DNA of 64,000 nucleotides from Paracoccus sp. TOH (GCF_030388245.1 NZ_CP098360.1:230001-294000), one strand, 5' to 3'; positions 42,989 to 53,223 are shown, counted from the stretch's first letter. Notes: generated by a model from the sequence alone, not told the origin. Numbers and translations: made by a program.

Positions 42989-44314
42989 TCAGGTCCGGGC
43001 GCGCACCACCTGCAGCAGCGGCATCACCTCGGACATGTCCGGCCCATGCGGCTGGCCGGTCAGGGCCTTGCGCAGCGGCATGAACAGGCCCTTGCCCTTG
43101 CGGCCGGTCGCCGCCTTCACCGCATTGGTGAACTCGCCCCAGCTTGTTTCGGTATAGGGCGGCGGCGGCAGCAGCTTCATCGCCTCGGCGATGAAATCGG
43201 CGTCCTCGGCATCGACCTGCGGCTCGGCGCCTTCCGAGAAGATCTCCCACCAGCCGGCCAGATCGTCCAGCTTGGTGATGTTCTGCGAGGCGACGCGCCA
43301 GAACCGCTCGGCCAGCGCATCGGGCACGCCAAGCGCGGCAATGCGGTCCTTGACCTCGGCAAAGGGGCGCGCCTGGTTCGCCTCGCGCGTCAGCGGCCAC
43401 AGATCCTCGGCGTCGAACTTGGTCGGCGAGGCGCCGAATTGCGACAGCTCGAACCCCTCGGCCAGCTCGTCCAGCGACATCCTCAACTCAACCGGCTGCG
43501 AGGAGCCCAGCCGCGCCATCAGCGACAGAAGCGCCTCGGGCGCCACGCCGTTTTCGCGCAGATCCTTGATCGCCAGCACGCCCAGGCGCTTGGACAGCTC
43601 CTCGCCCTGGGCCCCGGTCAGCAGGCTGTGATGGGCAAAGGCCGGCGGCTCGGACCCCAGCGCGCGGATGATCTGGATCTGGGTCGCGGTATTGGTCACA
43701 TGGTCGGCGCCGCGCACGATATGCGTGACCGCCATGTCGGCGTCATCGACGGAGCTCGCGAAGGTGTAAAGCACCTGCCCGTCGGCGCGGATCAGCACCG
43801 GGTCGGAAACGCTGGCCGCGTCGATGGAAATGTCGCCCAGGATGCCGTCGGTCCACTCGATCCGCTCCTGATCCAGCAGGAAGCGCCAGTAGCCGTCGCG
43901 GCCCTCGGCGCGCAGCCTGTCCTTGTCCTCGGCCGAGAGCTTCAGCCCGGCGCGGTCATAGACCGGCGGCTTGCCCATGTTGAGCTGCTTCTTGCGCTTC
44001 AGGTCCAGCTCGGTCGGGGTTTCGAACACCTCGTAGAGCCGCCCGGCCTCGCGCAGGCCCTGCGCCGCCTCGGCATAGCGGTCCAGGCGGTCCGACTGGC
44101 GCTCGATCCGGTCCCAGGTCAGGCCCAGCCATTCCAGGTCGCGCTGGATGCCGTCGGCATATTCCTGCTTCGACCGCTCGCGGTCGGTATCGTCCAGGCG
44201 CAGGATGAAGGTGCCGCCCGCCTTGCGCGCGATCAGATAGTTCATCAGCGCCGTGCGCAGGTTGCCGACATGGATATGGCCGGTGGGCGATGGGGCGAAA
44301 CGGGTGGTGGTCAT
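42989..44314 (-). CDS. gltX: glutamyl-tRNA synthetase
   Basis: A 441-residue class I aminoacyl-tRNA synthetase. The HIGH-type motif is HIHVGNLR in TRFAPSPTGHIHVGNLRTAL. The KMSKS-equivalent is ELSKR in GEELSKRLGVLAI. LRLDDTDRERS and YTFASSVDDADMAVTHIVRG are family blocks. The KMSKS variant is typical of the shorter GltX type in alphaproteobacteria, which often carry two gltX copies, so a second copy may exist elsewhere. It is monocistronic with a strong terminator and divergent from the metallopeptidase gene. Confidence 0.96.
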   Translation of the reverse strand: MTTTRFAPSPTGHIHVGNLRTALMNYLIARKAGGTFILRLDDTDRERSKQEYADGIQRDLEWLGLTWDRIERQSDRLDRYAEAAQGLREAGRLYEVFETPTELDLKRKKQLNMGKPPVYDRAGLKLSAEDKDRLRAEGRDGYWRFLLDQERIEWTDGILGDISIDAASVSDPVLIRADGQVLYTFASSVDDADMAVTHIVRGADHVTNTATQIQIIRALGSEPPAFAHHSLLTGAQGEELSKRLGVLAIKDLRENGVAPEALLSLMARLGSSQPVELRMSLDELAEGFELSQFGASPTKFDAEDLWPLTREANQARPFAEVKDRIAALGVPDALAERFWRVASQNITKLDDLAGWWEIFSEGAEPQVDAEDADFIAEAMKLLPPPPYTETSWGEFTNAVKAATGRKGKGLFMPLRKALTGQPHGPDMSEVMPLLQVVRART

Positions 44315-44391
44315 GGGAGGTCTCCTGTCGGCTTCGCTCTTTCACAAACGGCGGTTTTTGTCCATATCGGGACCAAAGACGAGGTGAGCCG

Positions 44392-44799
44392 ATGCTTGAC
44401 TGGAAAGACGCCGAGGCCCCCGACGCGGCCATGATCGAGGAACTGGCGCGCGAGGCCATCGCCGGGCTGCCGCCGGAATTCGCCGGTCCCGCCGCGCAGG
44501 TGGTGCTGCGCATCGAGGATTTCGCCAGCGAGGAATTCCTGGACGAGCTGGAGATCGACGACCCGCTGGAGCTGACCGGGCTTTACGACGGCGTGCCGAT
44601 GACCGAGAAATCCGCCAGCGAGCCGCAGCATTTCCCCGATACGGTCTGGCTGTTCCGCCGCGCCATCCTGGACGAATGGGCCTCGCGCGGCGACGTGACC
44701 CTGGGCCAGCTGGTCGCGCATGTCGTGGTCCATGAATTCGCCCATCATTTCGGCTGGTCCGACGACGACATCGCCGCCATCGACCGCTGGTGGGAATGA
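44392..44799 (+). CDS. minimal zincin-like metallopeptidase (COG3824)
   Basis: A 135-residue protein of the small zincin-like metallopeptidase family. The zinc motif HEFAHHFG is at about 115-122 in LVAHVVVHEFAHHFGWSDDD, with the glutamate and both histidines present. FPDTVWLFRRAILDEWA and LTGLYDGVPM are conserved family blocks. No signal peptide is visible, so it is cytoplasmic. The substrate is unknown. Its stop overlaps the PfkB-family gene start by ATGA. Confidence 0.9.
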   Translation: MLDWKDAEAPDAAMIEELAREAIAGLPPEFAGPAAQVVLRIEDFASEEFLDELEIDDPLELTGLYDGVPMTEKSASEPQHFPDTVWLFRRAILDEWASRGDVTLGQLVAHVVVHEFAHHFGWSDDDIAAIDRWWE

Positions 44800-45770
44800 T
44801 GGGCCAGGCGCCGATCCTGACCATCACCCTGAACCCCGCGCTTGACGTCACCACCGCCGCCGAGCGCGTGGTGCCCGACATCAAGCTGCGCTGCGCGGCG
44901 CCGCGCGTCGACCCGGGCGGCGGCGGCATCAATGTCAGCCGGGCGATCCGCGCCATGGGCGGCGACAGCACGGCGCTGGTCGCGCTTGGCGGCGCCACCG
45001 GCCAGCGCATCGCCGAACTGCTGGCGGAAACCGGCATCCCGCTGATGACCCTGCCGGCGCCGGGCGAGACCCGGCAGTCCCTGACCGTGGACGACCGCAC
45101 CATCCGCCAGCAATACCGCTTTGTCATGCCCGGCCCGGAATGGTCCAGGGCCGATGTCGCGGCCGCGCTGGAGGCCGCCGCCGGCGCCGCCGGACCCGGC
45201 GCGCTGGTGGTGCTGTCGGGCTCGAACCCGCCGGGCGTGCCGGCCCGCTTTGCCGCCCTGCTGGCCGAGCGGCTGCGCGGCAGCGGCGCACGGCTGATCG
45301 TGGACACCTCGGGGCCGGCGCTGGCCGAGATCGCCGCCGCCACCGACCGCCGGGTCGAGATCCTGCGCATGGATGACGACGAGGCCGAGGGGCTGGCCGG
45401 CCGGCCCCTGCCCTATCGCGCCGACACCGCCGCCTTCGCGGCCAGCCTCGTCGCCTCGGGCGCGGCGCATGGGGTGATCGTGGCGCGCGGTCGCGACGGC
45501 AACATCATCGCCACCGACCAGGGCATCTGGCATGCCGAGGCGGCGCGGGTGCAGGTGGTCAGCAAGGTCGGCGCCGGCGACAGTTTCCTGGCCGGCTTCA
45601 CGCTCGGCCATGCCCGCGGCTGGCCGGTCGGCGAGGCGCTGGGGCTGGCCGCCGCCGCCGCCTCGGCCACGGTGCTGACGCCAGCGACCGAGCTGTGCCG
45701 GGGCGAGGATGTCGAGCGGCTGTTCGCCGCCCGCGTGGTGACGCAGATGCGCGCCGCGGCCCGGGGCTGA
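44796..45770 (+). CDS. PfkB-family sugar-phosphate kinase (1-phosphofructokinase-like)
   Basis: A 324-residue kinase of the ribokinase/PfkB superfamily. TITLNPALDVTTAA at the N-terminus, the substrate GG in DPGGGGINVSRAIRAMGG and the catalytic GAGDSFLAGF (anion hole and base D) are present. TLNPALD and PGGGGINVS point to the 6-phosphofructokinase II / 1-phosphofructokinase / tagatose-phosphate kinase branch. The exact sugar phosphate cannot be told, and no PTS sugar transporter is near. The chosen ATG at 44796 overlaps the upstream stop. A GTG six bases earlier or the next ATG are alternatives. Confidence 0.9.
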   Translation: MMGQAPILTITLNPALDVTTAAERVVPDIKLRCAAPRVDPGGGGINVSRAIRAMGGDSTALVALGGATGQRIAELLAETGIPLMTLPAPGETRQSLTVDDRTIRQQYRFVMPGPEWSRADVAAALEAAAGAAGPGALVVLSGSNPPGVPARFAALLAERLRGSGARLIVDTSGPALAEIAAATDRRVEILRMDDDEAEGLAGRPLPYRADTAAFAASLVASGAAHGVIVARGRDGNIIATDQGIWHAEAARVQVVSKVGAGDSFLAGFTLGHARGWPVGEALGLAAAAASATVLTPATELCRGEDVERLFAARVVTQMRAAARG

Positions 45771-45782
45771 GAAGGCCGGGGG

Positions 45783-46301
45783 CTAGCCGCGCCCATCCAT
45801 GCGCACGAAATCCAGTACGCTGCCCTGCGCGGGGCGCAGCTCGGACCAGTTGTCGATCTGGAAATCGACCACCAACGTCGCCGCGGTCGGATAGCGGCGG
45901 AAATCCGGGTCCAGCGGCGCCCGCGCCGGCAGCATGGCGGCGAATTCGGCGATGCCGGGATTGTGGCCGATCATCATCACCGTCGGGGCCGAGGCGCTGC
46001 GCAGGATCTCCAGCATCTTCTCGGGCGTGGCGTGGTAAAGGCCCGGTTCGTAACGGATCTGCGGCCGCACCTCCAGCGGCGCCATGGCGATGCCGGCCCA
46101 GGTTTCGCGCGTGCGCTCGGCGGTCGAGCACAGCACTTCCTCGGGTTCATAGCCGCGGCTGGCCAGCCAGTCACCCAGCTCGCGGGCCGAGCGGCGGCCG
46201 CGAGCGTTCAGCGGCCGGTCGTGATCCGGTTGCGCCGGATCGTCCCAGGACGATTTCGCATGGCGGGTCAGGATCAGACGGCAGTGTCCGGGAGGGGTCA
46301 T
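45783..46301 (-). CDS. SixA-like histidine phosphatase
   Basis: A 172-residue phosphatase of the histidine phosphatase (phosphoglycerate-mutase-like) superfamily. The RHG-type motif is LTRHAKSSWDD (H14), the second histidine lies in MIGHNPGIAEFA, and CSTAERTRETW is typical of the SixA/COG2062 group. In E. coli SixA dephosphorylates phosphohistidine in an HPt domain or the nitrogen PTS. A PTS-Ntr enzyme (ptsP) lies about 10 kb away in this window, but linkage is only suggestive. It converges with the PfkB-family gene, with 12 bases between stops. Confidence 0.88.
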   Translation of the reverse strand: MTPPGHCRLILTRHAKSSWDDPAQPDHDRPLNARGRRSARELGDWLASRGYEPEEVLCSTAERTRETWAGIAMAPLEVRPQIRYEPGLYHATPEKMLEILRSASAPTVMMIGHNPGIAEFAAMLPARAPLDPDFRRYPTAATLVVDFQIDNWSELRPAQGSVLDFVRMDGRG

Positions 46302-46409
46302 CGAATTGCCTTTTCGGCCATACGGTTAAGGTTGGGCAACGGGACCGAGCCTGCCACAGCTTCCGCCGCGCGGGCAACCACTCTTTTCGCCGGGCCGGCC
46401 GCCCCGATT

Positions 46410-47324
46410 CTACAGCCCGCTATCGCCCTGGCGCAAGCCGCGCGGCTTGACCCGCGGCTCGGTCGAGCGGATCAGCGAACCGGCGCCATGTTCGGTGAAC
46501 AGCTCCAGCAGGCAGGCATTCGCCACCCGCCCGTCCAGGATCACCACGGCGCGCACGCCCTCCTCCAGCGCCTTCAGCGCGGTCTCGGTCTTGGGGATCA
46601 TGCCGCCGGCGATGGTGCCGTCGGCGATCATCGCCCGCACCTGGTCGGGATGCATCGCGGTCACCACCTCGCCCGAGGCGTCCTTGACCCCCGAGACATC
46701 GGTCAGCAGCAGCAGCCGGTCGGCCTTGAGCGCCCCGGCAATGGCGCCGGCGGCGGTGTCGCCGTTGACGTTGAAGGTCTCGTTATCCTCCATCCCCGTC
46801 GCCACCGGGGCGATGACCGGGATCAGCCCGGCATTGTAGAGGTCGCGGATGATCTGGACGTTCATCTCGACCGGGCGGCCGACGAAGCCCAGTTCGGGGT
46901 CGTCCGGCTCGCAGACTATCAGGTCGTCGTCCTTGCCGGAAATGCCGACAGCGCGGCCGCCGGCATCGTTGATCGCCTGCACGATGCGCTTGTTGACCAG
47001 GCCGGACAGCACCATTTCGACCACCTCGACGGTCTCGCGGGTGGTGACGCGCTTGCCGCGCACGAAACGGCTTTCGATGCCCAGCTTGCCCAGCAGGTCG
47101 TTGATCATCGGGCCGCCGCCATGGACCACGACCGGGTGGATGCCGACCTGTTTCATCAGCACGATGTCGCGGGCGAATTCCGCCATGGCCTCGTCGTCGC
47201 CCATGGCATTGCCGCCGAACTTCACCACCACCACAGCGCCGGAATAGCGCTGCATGTAAGGCAGGGCCTCGGACAGAGTGCGGGCGGTGGCGATCCAGTC
47301 ACGGTTCATCTTCTGCTTTCTCAT
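46410..47324 (-). CDS. argB: acetylglutamate kinase
   Basis: A 304-residue amino-acid kinase catalysing the second step of arginine synthesis. [13 protein letters not shown] (phosphate binding), [14 protein letters not shown] (substrate), [16 protein letters not shown] and [11 protein letters not shown] (catalytic lysine) are diagnostic. Two starts are possible: ATG at 47324 or at 47309 (MNRDW). Both have only moderate ribosome sites. An N-terminal helix of the arginine-sensitive hexameric type ([18 protein letters not shown]) is present, so feedback inhibition by arginine is likely. It follows engB on the same strand. Confidence 0.96.
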   Translation of the reverse strand: MRKQKMNRDWIATARTLSEALPYMQRYSGAVVVVKFGGNAMGDDEAMAEFARDIVLMKQVGIHPVVVHGGGPMINDLLGKLGIESRFVRGKRVTTRETVEVVEMVLSGLVNKRIVQAINDAGGRAVGISGKDDDLIVCEPDDPELGFVGRPVEMNVQIIRDLYNAGLIPVIAPVATGMEDNETFNVNGDTAAGAIAGALKADRLLLLTDVSGVKDASGEVVTAMHPDQVRAMIADGTIAGGMIPKTETALKALEEGVRAVVILDGRVANACLLELFTEHGAGSLIRSTEPRVKPRGLRQGDSGL

Positions 47325-47401
47325 CGAAGGCCCCTGTTCGTCGCGCCCGACCCTAGGACGCCGGTGCCGATCAGTCCAGAGCGGCCCGGTCAAGATTCGA
47401 T

Positions 47402-48052
47402 TCAGTCGAGACCGGCGATGATGGCGCGCAGCGTGGCGATGCCCTGCCCCTTGTCCGAGCTTGTGACCACAAGCTCGGGGTAGGCGGCGGGATGCTTCTG
47501 CAGCGCCTCCTGCACCTGCGCGACGGTGGCCTCCATCGCCTGGGCGCCGATCTTGTCGGCCTTGGTCAGCACCACCTGGAAGGGCACGGCCGAACGGTCG
47601 AGCAGCTTCATGATCTCGTGATCGACATCCTTCACGCCATGGCGCGAATCGATCAGCGCAAAGGCCCGGCGCAGCGTCGGCCGGCCGGCCAGGTAGTTCT
47701 TCAGCAGCGCCTGCCATTTCGCCACCACCGCCACCGGGGCCCTGGCGAAGCCATAGCCGGGCAGGTCCACCAGATAGGCCTGGTCGCCCAGGGTGAAATA
47801 GTTGATCTCCTGCGTGCGGCCCGGCGTGTTCGAAGCCCGCGCCAGCCCGTTCCGGCCGGTCAGCGCGTTGATCAGACTGGACTTGCCGACGTTCGAGCGG
47901 CCGGCGAAGCAGATCTCGGGCCGGTCGGCGGGCGGCAGCCCGTCCATGGCGACCACGCCCTTGAGGAAATCGACCGGCCCGGCGAACAGCTTGCGCGCCG
48001 CCTCGGCCACCTCGGCATCGGGCTCGGGGGCGACGGGAAAGGCGACCTTCAT
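47402..48052 (-). CDS. engB: ribosome biogenesis GTP-binding protein EngB (YihA/YsxC)
   Basis: A 216-residue TRAFAC GTPase needed for 50S assembly. G1 is GRSNVGKSS, the switch I threonine lies in [13 protein letters not shown]3 is DLPGYG and G4 is TKAD. The ATG at 48052 overlaps the preceding MOSC-gene stop, which supports this start over a longer frame. It is part of the yidC-MOSC-engB-argB series. Confidence 0.96.
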   Translation of the reverse strand: MKVAFPVAPEPDAEVAEAARKLFAGPVDFLKGVVAMDGLPPADRPEICFAGRSNVGKSSLINALTGRNGLARASNTPGRTQEINYFTLGDQAYLVDLPGYGFARAPVAVVAKWQALLKNYLAGRPTLRRAFALIDSRHGVKDVDHEIMKLLDRSAVPFQVVLTKADKIGAQAMEATVAQVQEALQKHPAAYPELVVTSSDKGQGIATLRAIIAGLD

Positions 48053-48807
48053 GCCCGCACCTCGTCCCCCAGCGCGATCTCGCCGCCGGTCACCACCTCG
48101 GCATAGATGCCGAAGTCGCGATGGCCGAATTGCGCCTCCAGCGCCTCGGGCATGGCGATGTCGATGCGGCCGGTCGCGGGGTCGGCGCTGGTCGCCGGGC
48201 AGCGGCCGATGGTCTCGGTCACCCGCAGCTCGACCTCGCCCACGGTCAGGACATGGCCGATCAGATCGCGCTCGGCATAGGGGGCCCAGCCGTCCAGCCA
48301 CAGATTGCCACGCCAGCGTTCGATGCCCAGAGCCATCCCCAGCCGCGATTCCAGGTCGGCCAGGCTCGACAGCGACAGGATGGAGATCCAGGGCTGATTC
48401 ACATCGGTCCAGCCGGTCGGCCCCCGCACCAGACGGGTGGGGCCAGGCTTGCCCTCGGACCAGAGCGGGCGGACCCAGTCCACCAGCCGCGCGCCCTCGG
48501 TCTCGGGGTCGAAGTCCAGATCGGCCAGGTCAGGATGGGTCAGGCGGATCCGCCCGTCCTCCGCACCCTCGCCCCAGCCGCCCTGCACCGCCTGCAGCCC
48601 GGCCGATGCGGCGCCGCGCAGAAAGCAGGACTTGGGCAGCCAACGCTGCGGCACGTCGCCGGCGTGACGCTCGCCGCCCTCGGTCAGCAGCGCCCAGAGC
48701 CGGTCGCCCGGCAGCCGCCGCGCCGCGGCCAGGCGGGCGCGGCGCAGGTCCTCGCCGCCGATCGCCTTGATCGGGTGCCGGCGGATCCGGGCGATGCGGC
48801 CGGTCAT
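48049..48807 (-). CDS. MOSC-domain protein
   Basis: A 252-residue protein with a beta-barrel N-terminal part and a C-terminal MOSC domain (about 120-245) like that of molybdenum cofactor sulfurases and YiiM/YcbX proteins. The conserved cysteine lies in [15 protein letters not shown], and [16 protein letters not shown] is the FRxN-like block. MOSC proteins bind Moco or deliver sulfur and can reduce N-hydroxylated substrates. The reaction is not fixed here. It overlaps yidC at its start and engB at its stop by ATGA. Confidence 0.92.
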   Translation of the reverse strand: MTGRIARIRRHPIKAIGGEDLRRARLAAARRLPGDRLWALLTEGGERHAGDVPQRWLPKSCFLRGAASAGLQAVQGGWGEGAEDGRIRLTHPDLADLDFDPETEGARLVDWVRPLWSEGKPGPTRLVRGPTGWTDVNQPWISILSLSSLADLESRLGMALGIERWRGNLWLDGWAPYAERDLIGHVLTVGEVELRVTETIGRCPATSADPATGRIDIAMPEALEAQFGHRDFGIYAEVVTGGEIALGDEVRA

Positions 48808-50747
48808 TTGCCGCCCTTGTCCCCGGGCTTGCCCTTGTCACCGGCCGCCTTGGATCGTGCCGGCAGGCTGGAGCGGATGTTGCCGAACAGGTCGGGGCGG
48901 TGGCCATGCATCGACATGATCGTGTATTGCTGCAGGATGGTGATGGTGTTGTTGGTGATCCAGTACAGCACCAGGCCCGAGGCGAAGCCGCCCAGCATGA
49001 ACATGAAGATCCAGGGCATCCAGGCGAAGATCATCTTCTGCGCCGGATCGGCCGGGGCCGGGTTCAGCTTCTGCTGCATCCACATCGAGATGCCCAGCAG
49101 GATGGCGAGGATCGGCAGGGTGAAGCTGTGCAGGAAGCTGCCCTGTCCCGGCGTCGCCCAGGGCAGCAGGCCGAAAAGGTTCCACAGGCTGGACGGGTCC
49201 GGCGCCGAAAGGTCGCGGATCCAGCCGATCCAGGGCGCATGCCGCAGCTCGATGGTGACGAAGATCACCTTGTAGAGCGAGAAGAAGATCGGGATCTGCA
49301 GCAGCACCGGCAAACAGCCCGCGGCGGGGTTCACCTTCTCGCGCTTGTAGAGCTCCATCACCTCTTTCTGGTATTTCATCCGGTCGTCGCCGATGCGGCC
49401 CTTGATCGCCTCCATTTCCGGCTGCAATTCCTTCATCTTGGCCATCGAGATGTAGGATCTGCGCGCCAGCGGGAAGACCAGCAGCTTCAGCACGAAGGTC
49501 AACGCGATGATCGCCCAGCCCATGTTGCCGATCATGCCGTGCAGCCAGTGCAGCAGGCGGAAGATCGGCTTGGTCAGGAAGTAGAACCAGCCCCAGTCGA
49601 TGGAATCGACGAAACGGTCGATGCCGGGATTTTCCTGATAGCCGTTGATGACCTCCCAGACCTTGGCGCCGGCGAACAGGTGGCTGGCGCTGGTGCCGGT
49701 GGCGCCGGGGGCGACGGTCTGCACCGGCATGCGCGTCTCGGCCTGGTAGATGTCGGCGCCGGGGGCGTATTTCACCACCGCCGTGAAGGGATTGCCCGGC
49801 GCGGGGGCCAGCGTCGTCATCCAGTACTTGTCGGTAAAGCCGATCCAGCCGTTTTCCTGGACCTCGATCAGCTGCGCCGGCCCCTCGCCCGGCAGCGCGG
49901 CGAGATCGGGCAGGTTCTTGTATTTCTCCTCCAGAAGCTTGCCGTCGGTCATGCCGACGATGCCTTCGTGCAGCACGAAGAAGTTCTGGGTATCGGGCTT
50001 GCCGTGGCGGGCGAGGATGCCGTAGGGCGCGGCCGAGAACGGCGCCGAGCCGGTGTTCTCGACCGATTGCGTCACGGTGAACAGGAACTTGTCGTCAAGC
50101 TCGTAGATGCGGCGGAAGATCTGCCCCGCGCCGTTGTCCCAGCGCAGCGTGACCGGCTGGCCGGGCGCGAGGGTCGAGCCGGATTCGATGGCCCACAGCG
50201 TGGCCGGGCCGGGGACCAGCGCCGGATCGGTGCCGGCGGCGGGCATCCAGCCATAGACGGCGTAATAGGGTTTCTGCACCGCAAGCTGGGTGTCGCCGCC
50301 CGGCGCGACCGGGCTGCCCTGGGCCTGCAGCTCGGGCTTGGCGGTGGGCGAAAGCAGCCGCACGAAGGGCGAACCGGGGTCCAGCGTCTCGTGATAGCCG
50401 GTCAGTTCCAGATCGTCGATCCGCCCCCCCGCCAGCGAGATGGTGCCGGCAAGCGAGGGCGACTCGATCTTCACCCGGCCGGCCTTGGCCGAGGGATCGG
50501 CGCTGGTCGCCGCATCGGCCGCCAGAGCCGGGGCGGCGCCCTGCGGCGCGGCGCCAGGCGCCGCCGGACTGCCCGTGCCGGGCGCGGCGCCTTGCCCCGT
50601 GGTGCCCTGCCCGGTCCCTTGCGTCGTGGTCTGCGCCCCATCCTGCGCGGGCGGCGCCGGCTCGGGGGCGAAGAAGATCGACCAGACGAGCATGACGAGG
50701 GCCGAAAGCACCATCGCCAGGATAAGGTTGCGGTTGTTGTCTTGCAT
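48804..50747 (-). CDS. yidC: membrane protein insertase YidC
   Basis: A 647-residue insertase. An N-terminal helix (LILAMVLSALVMLVWSIFF) is followed by a Gly/Thr/Ala/Pro-rich linker and a large periplasmic beta-supersandwich domain. Five C-terminal helices follow, with the conserved FVLKLLVFPLARRSYISMAKMKELQPEM block and NPAAGCLPVLLQIPIFFSLYKV. The start at 50747 is the family N-terminus MQDNNRN. It overlaps MOSC by ATGA. In most bacteria yidC follows yidD directly, but here ttcA and an EAL gene lie between. A 234-base gap with no evident features precedes it. Confidence 0.96.
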   Translation of the reverse strand: MQDNNRNLILAMVLSALVMLVWSIFFAPEPAPPAQDGAQTTTQGTGQGTTGQGAAPGTGSPAAPGAAPQGAAPALAADAATSADPSAKAGRVKIESPSLAGTISLAGGRIDDLELTGYHETLDPGSPFVRLLSPTAKPELQAQGSPVAPGGDTQLAVQKPYYAVYGWMPAAGTDPALVPGPATLWAIESGSTLAPGQPVTLRWDNGAGQIFRRIYELDDKFLFTVTQSVENTGSAPFSAAPYGILARHGKPDTQNFFVLHEGIVGMTDGKLLEEKYKNLPDLAALPGEGPAQLIEVQENGWIGFTDKYWMTTLAPAPGNPFTAVVKYAPGADIYQAETRMPVQTVAPGATGTSASHLFAGAKVWEVINGYQENPGIDRFVDSIDWGWFYFLTKPIFRLLHWLHGMIGNMGWAIIALTFVLKLLVFPLARRSYISMAKMKELQPEMEAIKGRIGDDRMKYQKEVMELYKREKVNPAAGCLPVLLQIPIFFSLYKVIFVTIELRHAPWIGWIRDLSAPDPSSLWNLFGLLPWATPGQGSFLHSFTLPILAILLGISMWMQQKLNPAPADPAQKMIFAWMPWIFMFMLGGFASGLVLYWITNNTITILQQYTIMSMHGHRPDLFGNIRSSLPARSKAAGDKGKPGDKGGK

Positions 50748-50981
50748 TCCGGACCAGCCCTTCGTCGTCACCCAGCCTGAGGGTTCGGGCCGCTTCAACA
50801 GAAGCGACCGGCAAAGGTCAAGGGAATTTGCCCGAAAACCGCCGAGCGGACTGTGCAGCGCCCGGCCGCGCGCCGGCGGACGCGCCACGGTCGCGGCACC
50901 GGCAGAGCGGCGTCGAGGCCAAGGGAAGCAGGCCATTTCGGCCGCATGGCCCAAACCGATCACCAGGCGGCATGGCGCGGG

Positions 50982-52262
50982 TCAGACCCTGCGCCGCAGA
51001 TCGAAGGGCGCCGGCAGGGAATGGCCATGCTCCAGCAGGAAATCGTCGACCGCGCCGGGCTCCAGCGGCGGCAGGACGGCCGGCCCCTGCACCGCGTCGA
51101 AGCCGATCTGCGCCAGAAAGGCGTTCTCCTCTGGCGTGGCGACGCCGTCGGCCAGGGTCTTCAGCCGCAGGTGTTCGGCCAGCGCCAGGATGGCCAGAAT
51201 CATGCGCTGCTGGTCGGCCCGCCGGTCGCAACCCGCGATGAAGTCGCGGCCGATGCGGACCCGGCCGATGCCGAAGCGGCGCAGGTCGGCCAAGCCGGCG
51301 CTGCCGGTGCCGAAATCCCCCAGCGCAATGGCGCAACCCGCCGCGGCAAGGCTCTGCAGGCTCGCCGACACCGGCATCCGGCCGCCGCGGCCGCCGACGG
51401 GCTCGCAGATCTCGATCTCCAGCCGGTCGGGCGAGAGATCCTGGCGGTCCAGTTCCCACAGGATCGAGTCGGCCAGCACCGGGTCGGCCAGCATCCGGTC
51501 CGACAGCGGCAGCGACAGCAGCGGCACGCGCGCGCCCATCCGGTCCCAGCCCTTGAAGGCGCTCAGCGCCAGGCGCAGCACATGCGCGGCGATCCGGCCC
51601 AGGCTTTCTTCGTCGAGACGCGGCTCGACCTCCTCCAGATCACGGCCGTCGCGATCGTCGATACGCAGCCGCGGCAACGCCCGCAGCGCCAGCACCTGAC
51701 CGGTATCGCAGCAGATCTGCGGCTGGAACAGCAGGGCGACGCGCTCCAGCGCGAAGGGCGCGGAGTCTGTCCCGCCATCCTCGGCGCCAAGCTCGACGAA
51801 CCGCAACTGCCCCGCGACCGAGAGCGGGCTGCAACCCTGGAGCGCCGCCCGGCCCTGCGCGTAAAGCGCATCCGGCGGCCGGGTGCCGCTTTCGTCGCTG
51901 ACGATGACCCCGTTCAGCACCGGGCAGATCCGCAGCTCCGGCAGTTCGACCCCGGCGCGGCAGATGGTCTGCAGGCGCGCAAGCAATCCGGGAACCGCCT
52001 GCCGCCGGCCAATGGCGAAAAGGCCCAGGATCTCGGGCGAGCCGGGGGCGCGGGATTGCGGCAGCAGCCGCAACTCGGCGACCAGGCGGCGCGCCAGCAG
52101 GTCGAGCATCTGTTCCAGCAGCGCCGGGCCAAGGCCCAGGCGCAGGGTCTCGACATTCTCGATCCGCAGCACCAGCGCCAGCCGGGCCCTGTCCTGCCCG
52201 GCGCCCGTCCTCTTGACCAGCCGTGTCAGCCGCGCCGCCGCGGCGGTGATTCCGTAAGCCAT
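50982..52262 (-). CDS. degenerate EAL-domain protein, predicted catalytically inactive
   Basis: A 426-residue protein. The N-terminal half (1-about 165) resembles a worn GGDEF-like or regulatory domain (LALVLRIENVETLRLGLGPALLEQM). The C-terminal half (about 180-405) is an EAL fold, but most metal and substrate residues are changed: the EAL glutamate position reads LALRALPRL, the NxS position LSLPLSDRML, DDFG reads LGDFGTGSAG, the catalytic Lys-Ile-Asp is VRIGRDF and the late Glu reads LADGVAT. EIEICEP is retained. It is likely a c-di-GMP or protein-binding module, not a phosphodiesterase. It lies between ttcA and yidC on the same strand, 58 bases after ttcA. Confidence 0.88.
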   Translation of the reverse strand: MAYGITAAAARLTRLVKRTGAGQDRARLALVLRIENVETLRLGLGPALLEQMLDLLARRLVAELRLLPQSRAPGSPEILGLFAIGRRQAVPGLLARLQTICRAGVELPELRICPVLNGVIVSDESGTRPPDALYAQGRAALQGCSPLSVAGQLRFVELGAEDGGTDSAPFALERVALLFQPQICCDTGQVLALRALPRLRIDDRDGRDLEEVEPRLDEESLGRIAAHVLRLALSAFKGWDRMGARVPLLSLPLSDRMLADPVLADSILWELDRQDLSPDRLEIEICEPVGGRGGRMPVSASLQSLAAAGCAIALGDFGTGSAGLADLRRFGIGRVRIGRDFIAGCDRRADQQRMILAILALAEHLRLKTLADGVATPEENAFLAQIGFDAVQGPAVLPPLEPGAVDDFLLEHGHSLPAPFDLRRRV

Positions 52263-52320
52263 GCCCAGATCCGAATCTGTTGTCCGGCTTGCAGACTAGC
52301 CCGCGACGCTTTTCGTTCGG

Positions 52321-53223
52321 TTAATGTTCGCGCAGGATCGGCACGGGTTTTTCGCTAAAATCCGACGCATCCGGCATCAGCGCCGTGAAGTCGAACAGCT
52401 TCGGGTCCGGCAGATGCGAGGGGCGCACGTTCATCAGCGCCCGGAACATGACCTGACGCCGGCCGGGCGCGCGCGTTTCCCATTCGTCCAGCAGCTTCTT
52501 GACCTGCATCCGCTGCAGCCCCTCCTGACTGCCGCAGAGGTCGCAGGGGATGACCGGATAGTTCATGGCGCGGGCGAACCGCTCGCAATCGGCTTCGGCC
52601 ACGAAGGCCAGCGGACGCAGCAGGTTCAGATCCCCCTCTTCGTTCAGGAGCTTGGGCGGCATCGAGGCCAGCCTGCCGCCATGGAACAGGTTCATGAAGA
52701 AGGTTTCCAGGATATCGTCGCGGTGATGGCCCAGCACCACGGCCTGGCAGCCCTCCTCGCGGGCGATGCGATAGAGGTTGCCGCGGCGCAGGCGCGAGCA
52801 CAGGCTGCAATAGGTCCGCCCCTCGGGCACCTTCTCCTTCACGATGGAATAGGTGTCCTGATACTCGATGCGATGCGCCACCTGCCGGTCGGTCAGGAAT
52901 TCCGGCAACACGGTCGCGGGAAAGCCGGGCTGGCCCTGGTCGAGGTTGCAGGCCAGCAGCTCGACCGGCAAGAGCCCGCGCCATTTCAGCTCGTGCAGCA
53001 CGGCGAGCAGCGTGTAGCTGTCCTTGCCGCCCGACAGGCAGACCAGCCAGCGGTCGCCGGGGCGGATCATGTCATAGGTCTCGATCGCGGCGCGGGTCTC
53101 GCGCACCAGGCGCTTGCGCAGCTTGCGGAATTCGGTCGAGGACGGGGCGCCGCGAAACAGCGGGTGGATTTCCTCGGCCGTGTCGAAATTCTCGGTCTCG
53201 CTGGCGATATCGTCCCGCATCAT
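52321..53223 (-). CDS. ttcA: tRNA 2-thiocytidine(32) synthetase TtcA
   Basis: A 300-residue PP-loop ATPase that thiolates C32 of certain tRNAs using an iron-sulfur cluster. The PP-loop is [12 protein letters not shown]. The cluster cysteines are in [11 protein letters not shown], with another cysteine pair in [27 protein letters not shown] is typical. Two consecutive ATGs begin the frame (53223 and 53220), and either may be used. It sits between yidD and the EAL gene. Confidence 0.96.
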   Translation of the reverse strand: MMRDDIASETENFDTAEEIHPLFRGAPSSTEFRKLRKRLVRETRAAIETYDMIRPGDRWLVCLSGGKDSYTLLAVLHELKWRGLLPVELLACNLDQGQPGFPATVLPEFLTDRQVAHRIEYQDTYSIVKEKVPEGRTYCSLCSRLRRGNLYRIAREEGCQAVVLGHHRDDILETFFMNLFHGGRLASMPPKLLNEEGDLNLLRPLAFVAEADCERFARAMNYPVIPCDLCGSQEGLQRMQVKKLLDEWETRAPGRRQVMFRALMNVRPSHLPDPKLFDFTALMPDASDFSEKPVPILREH

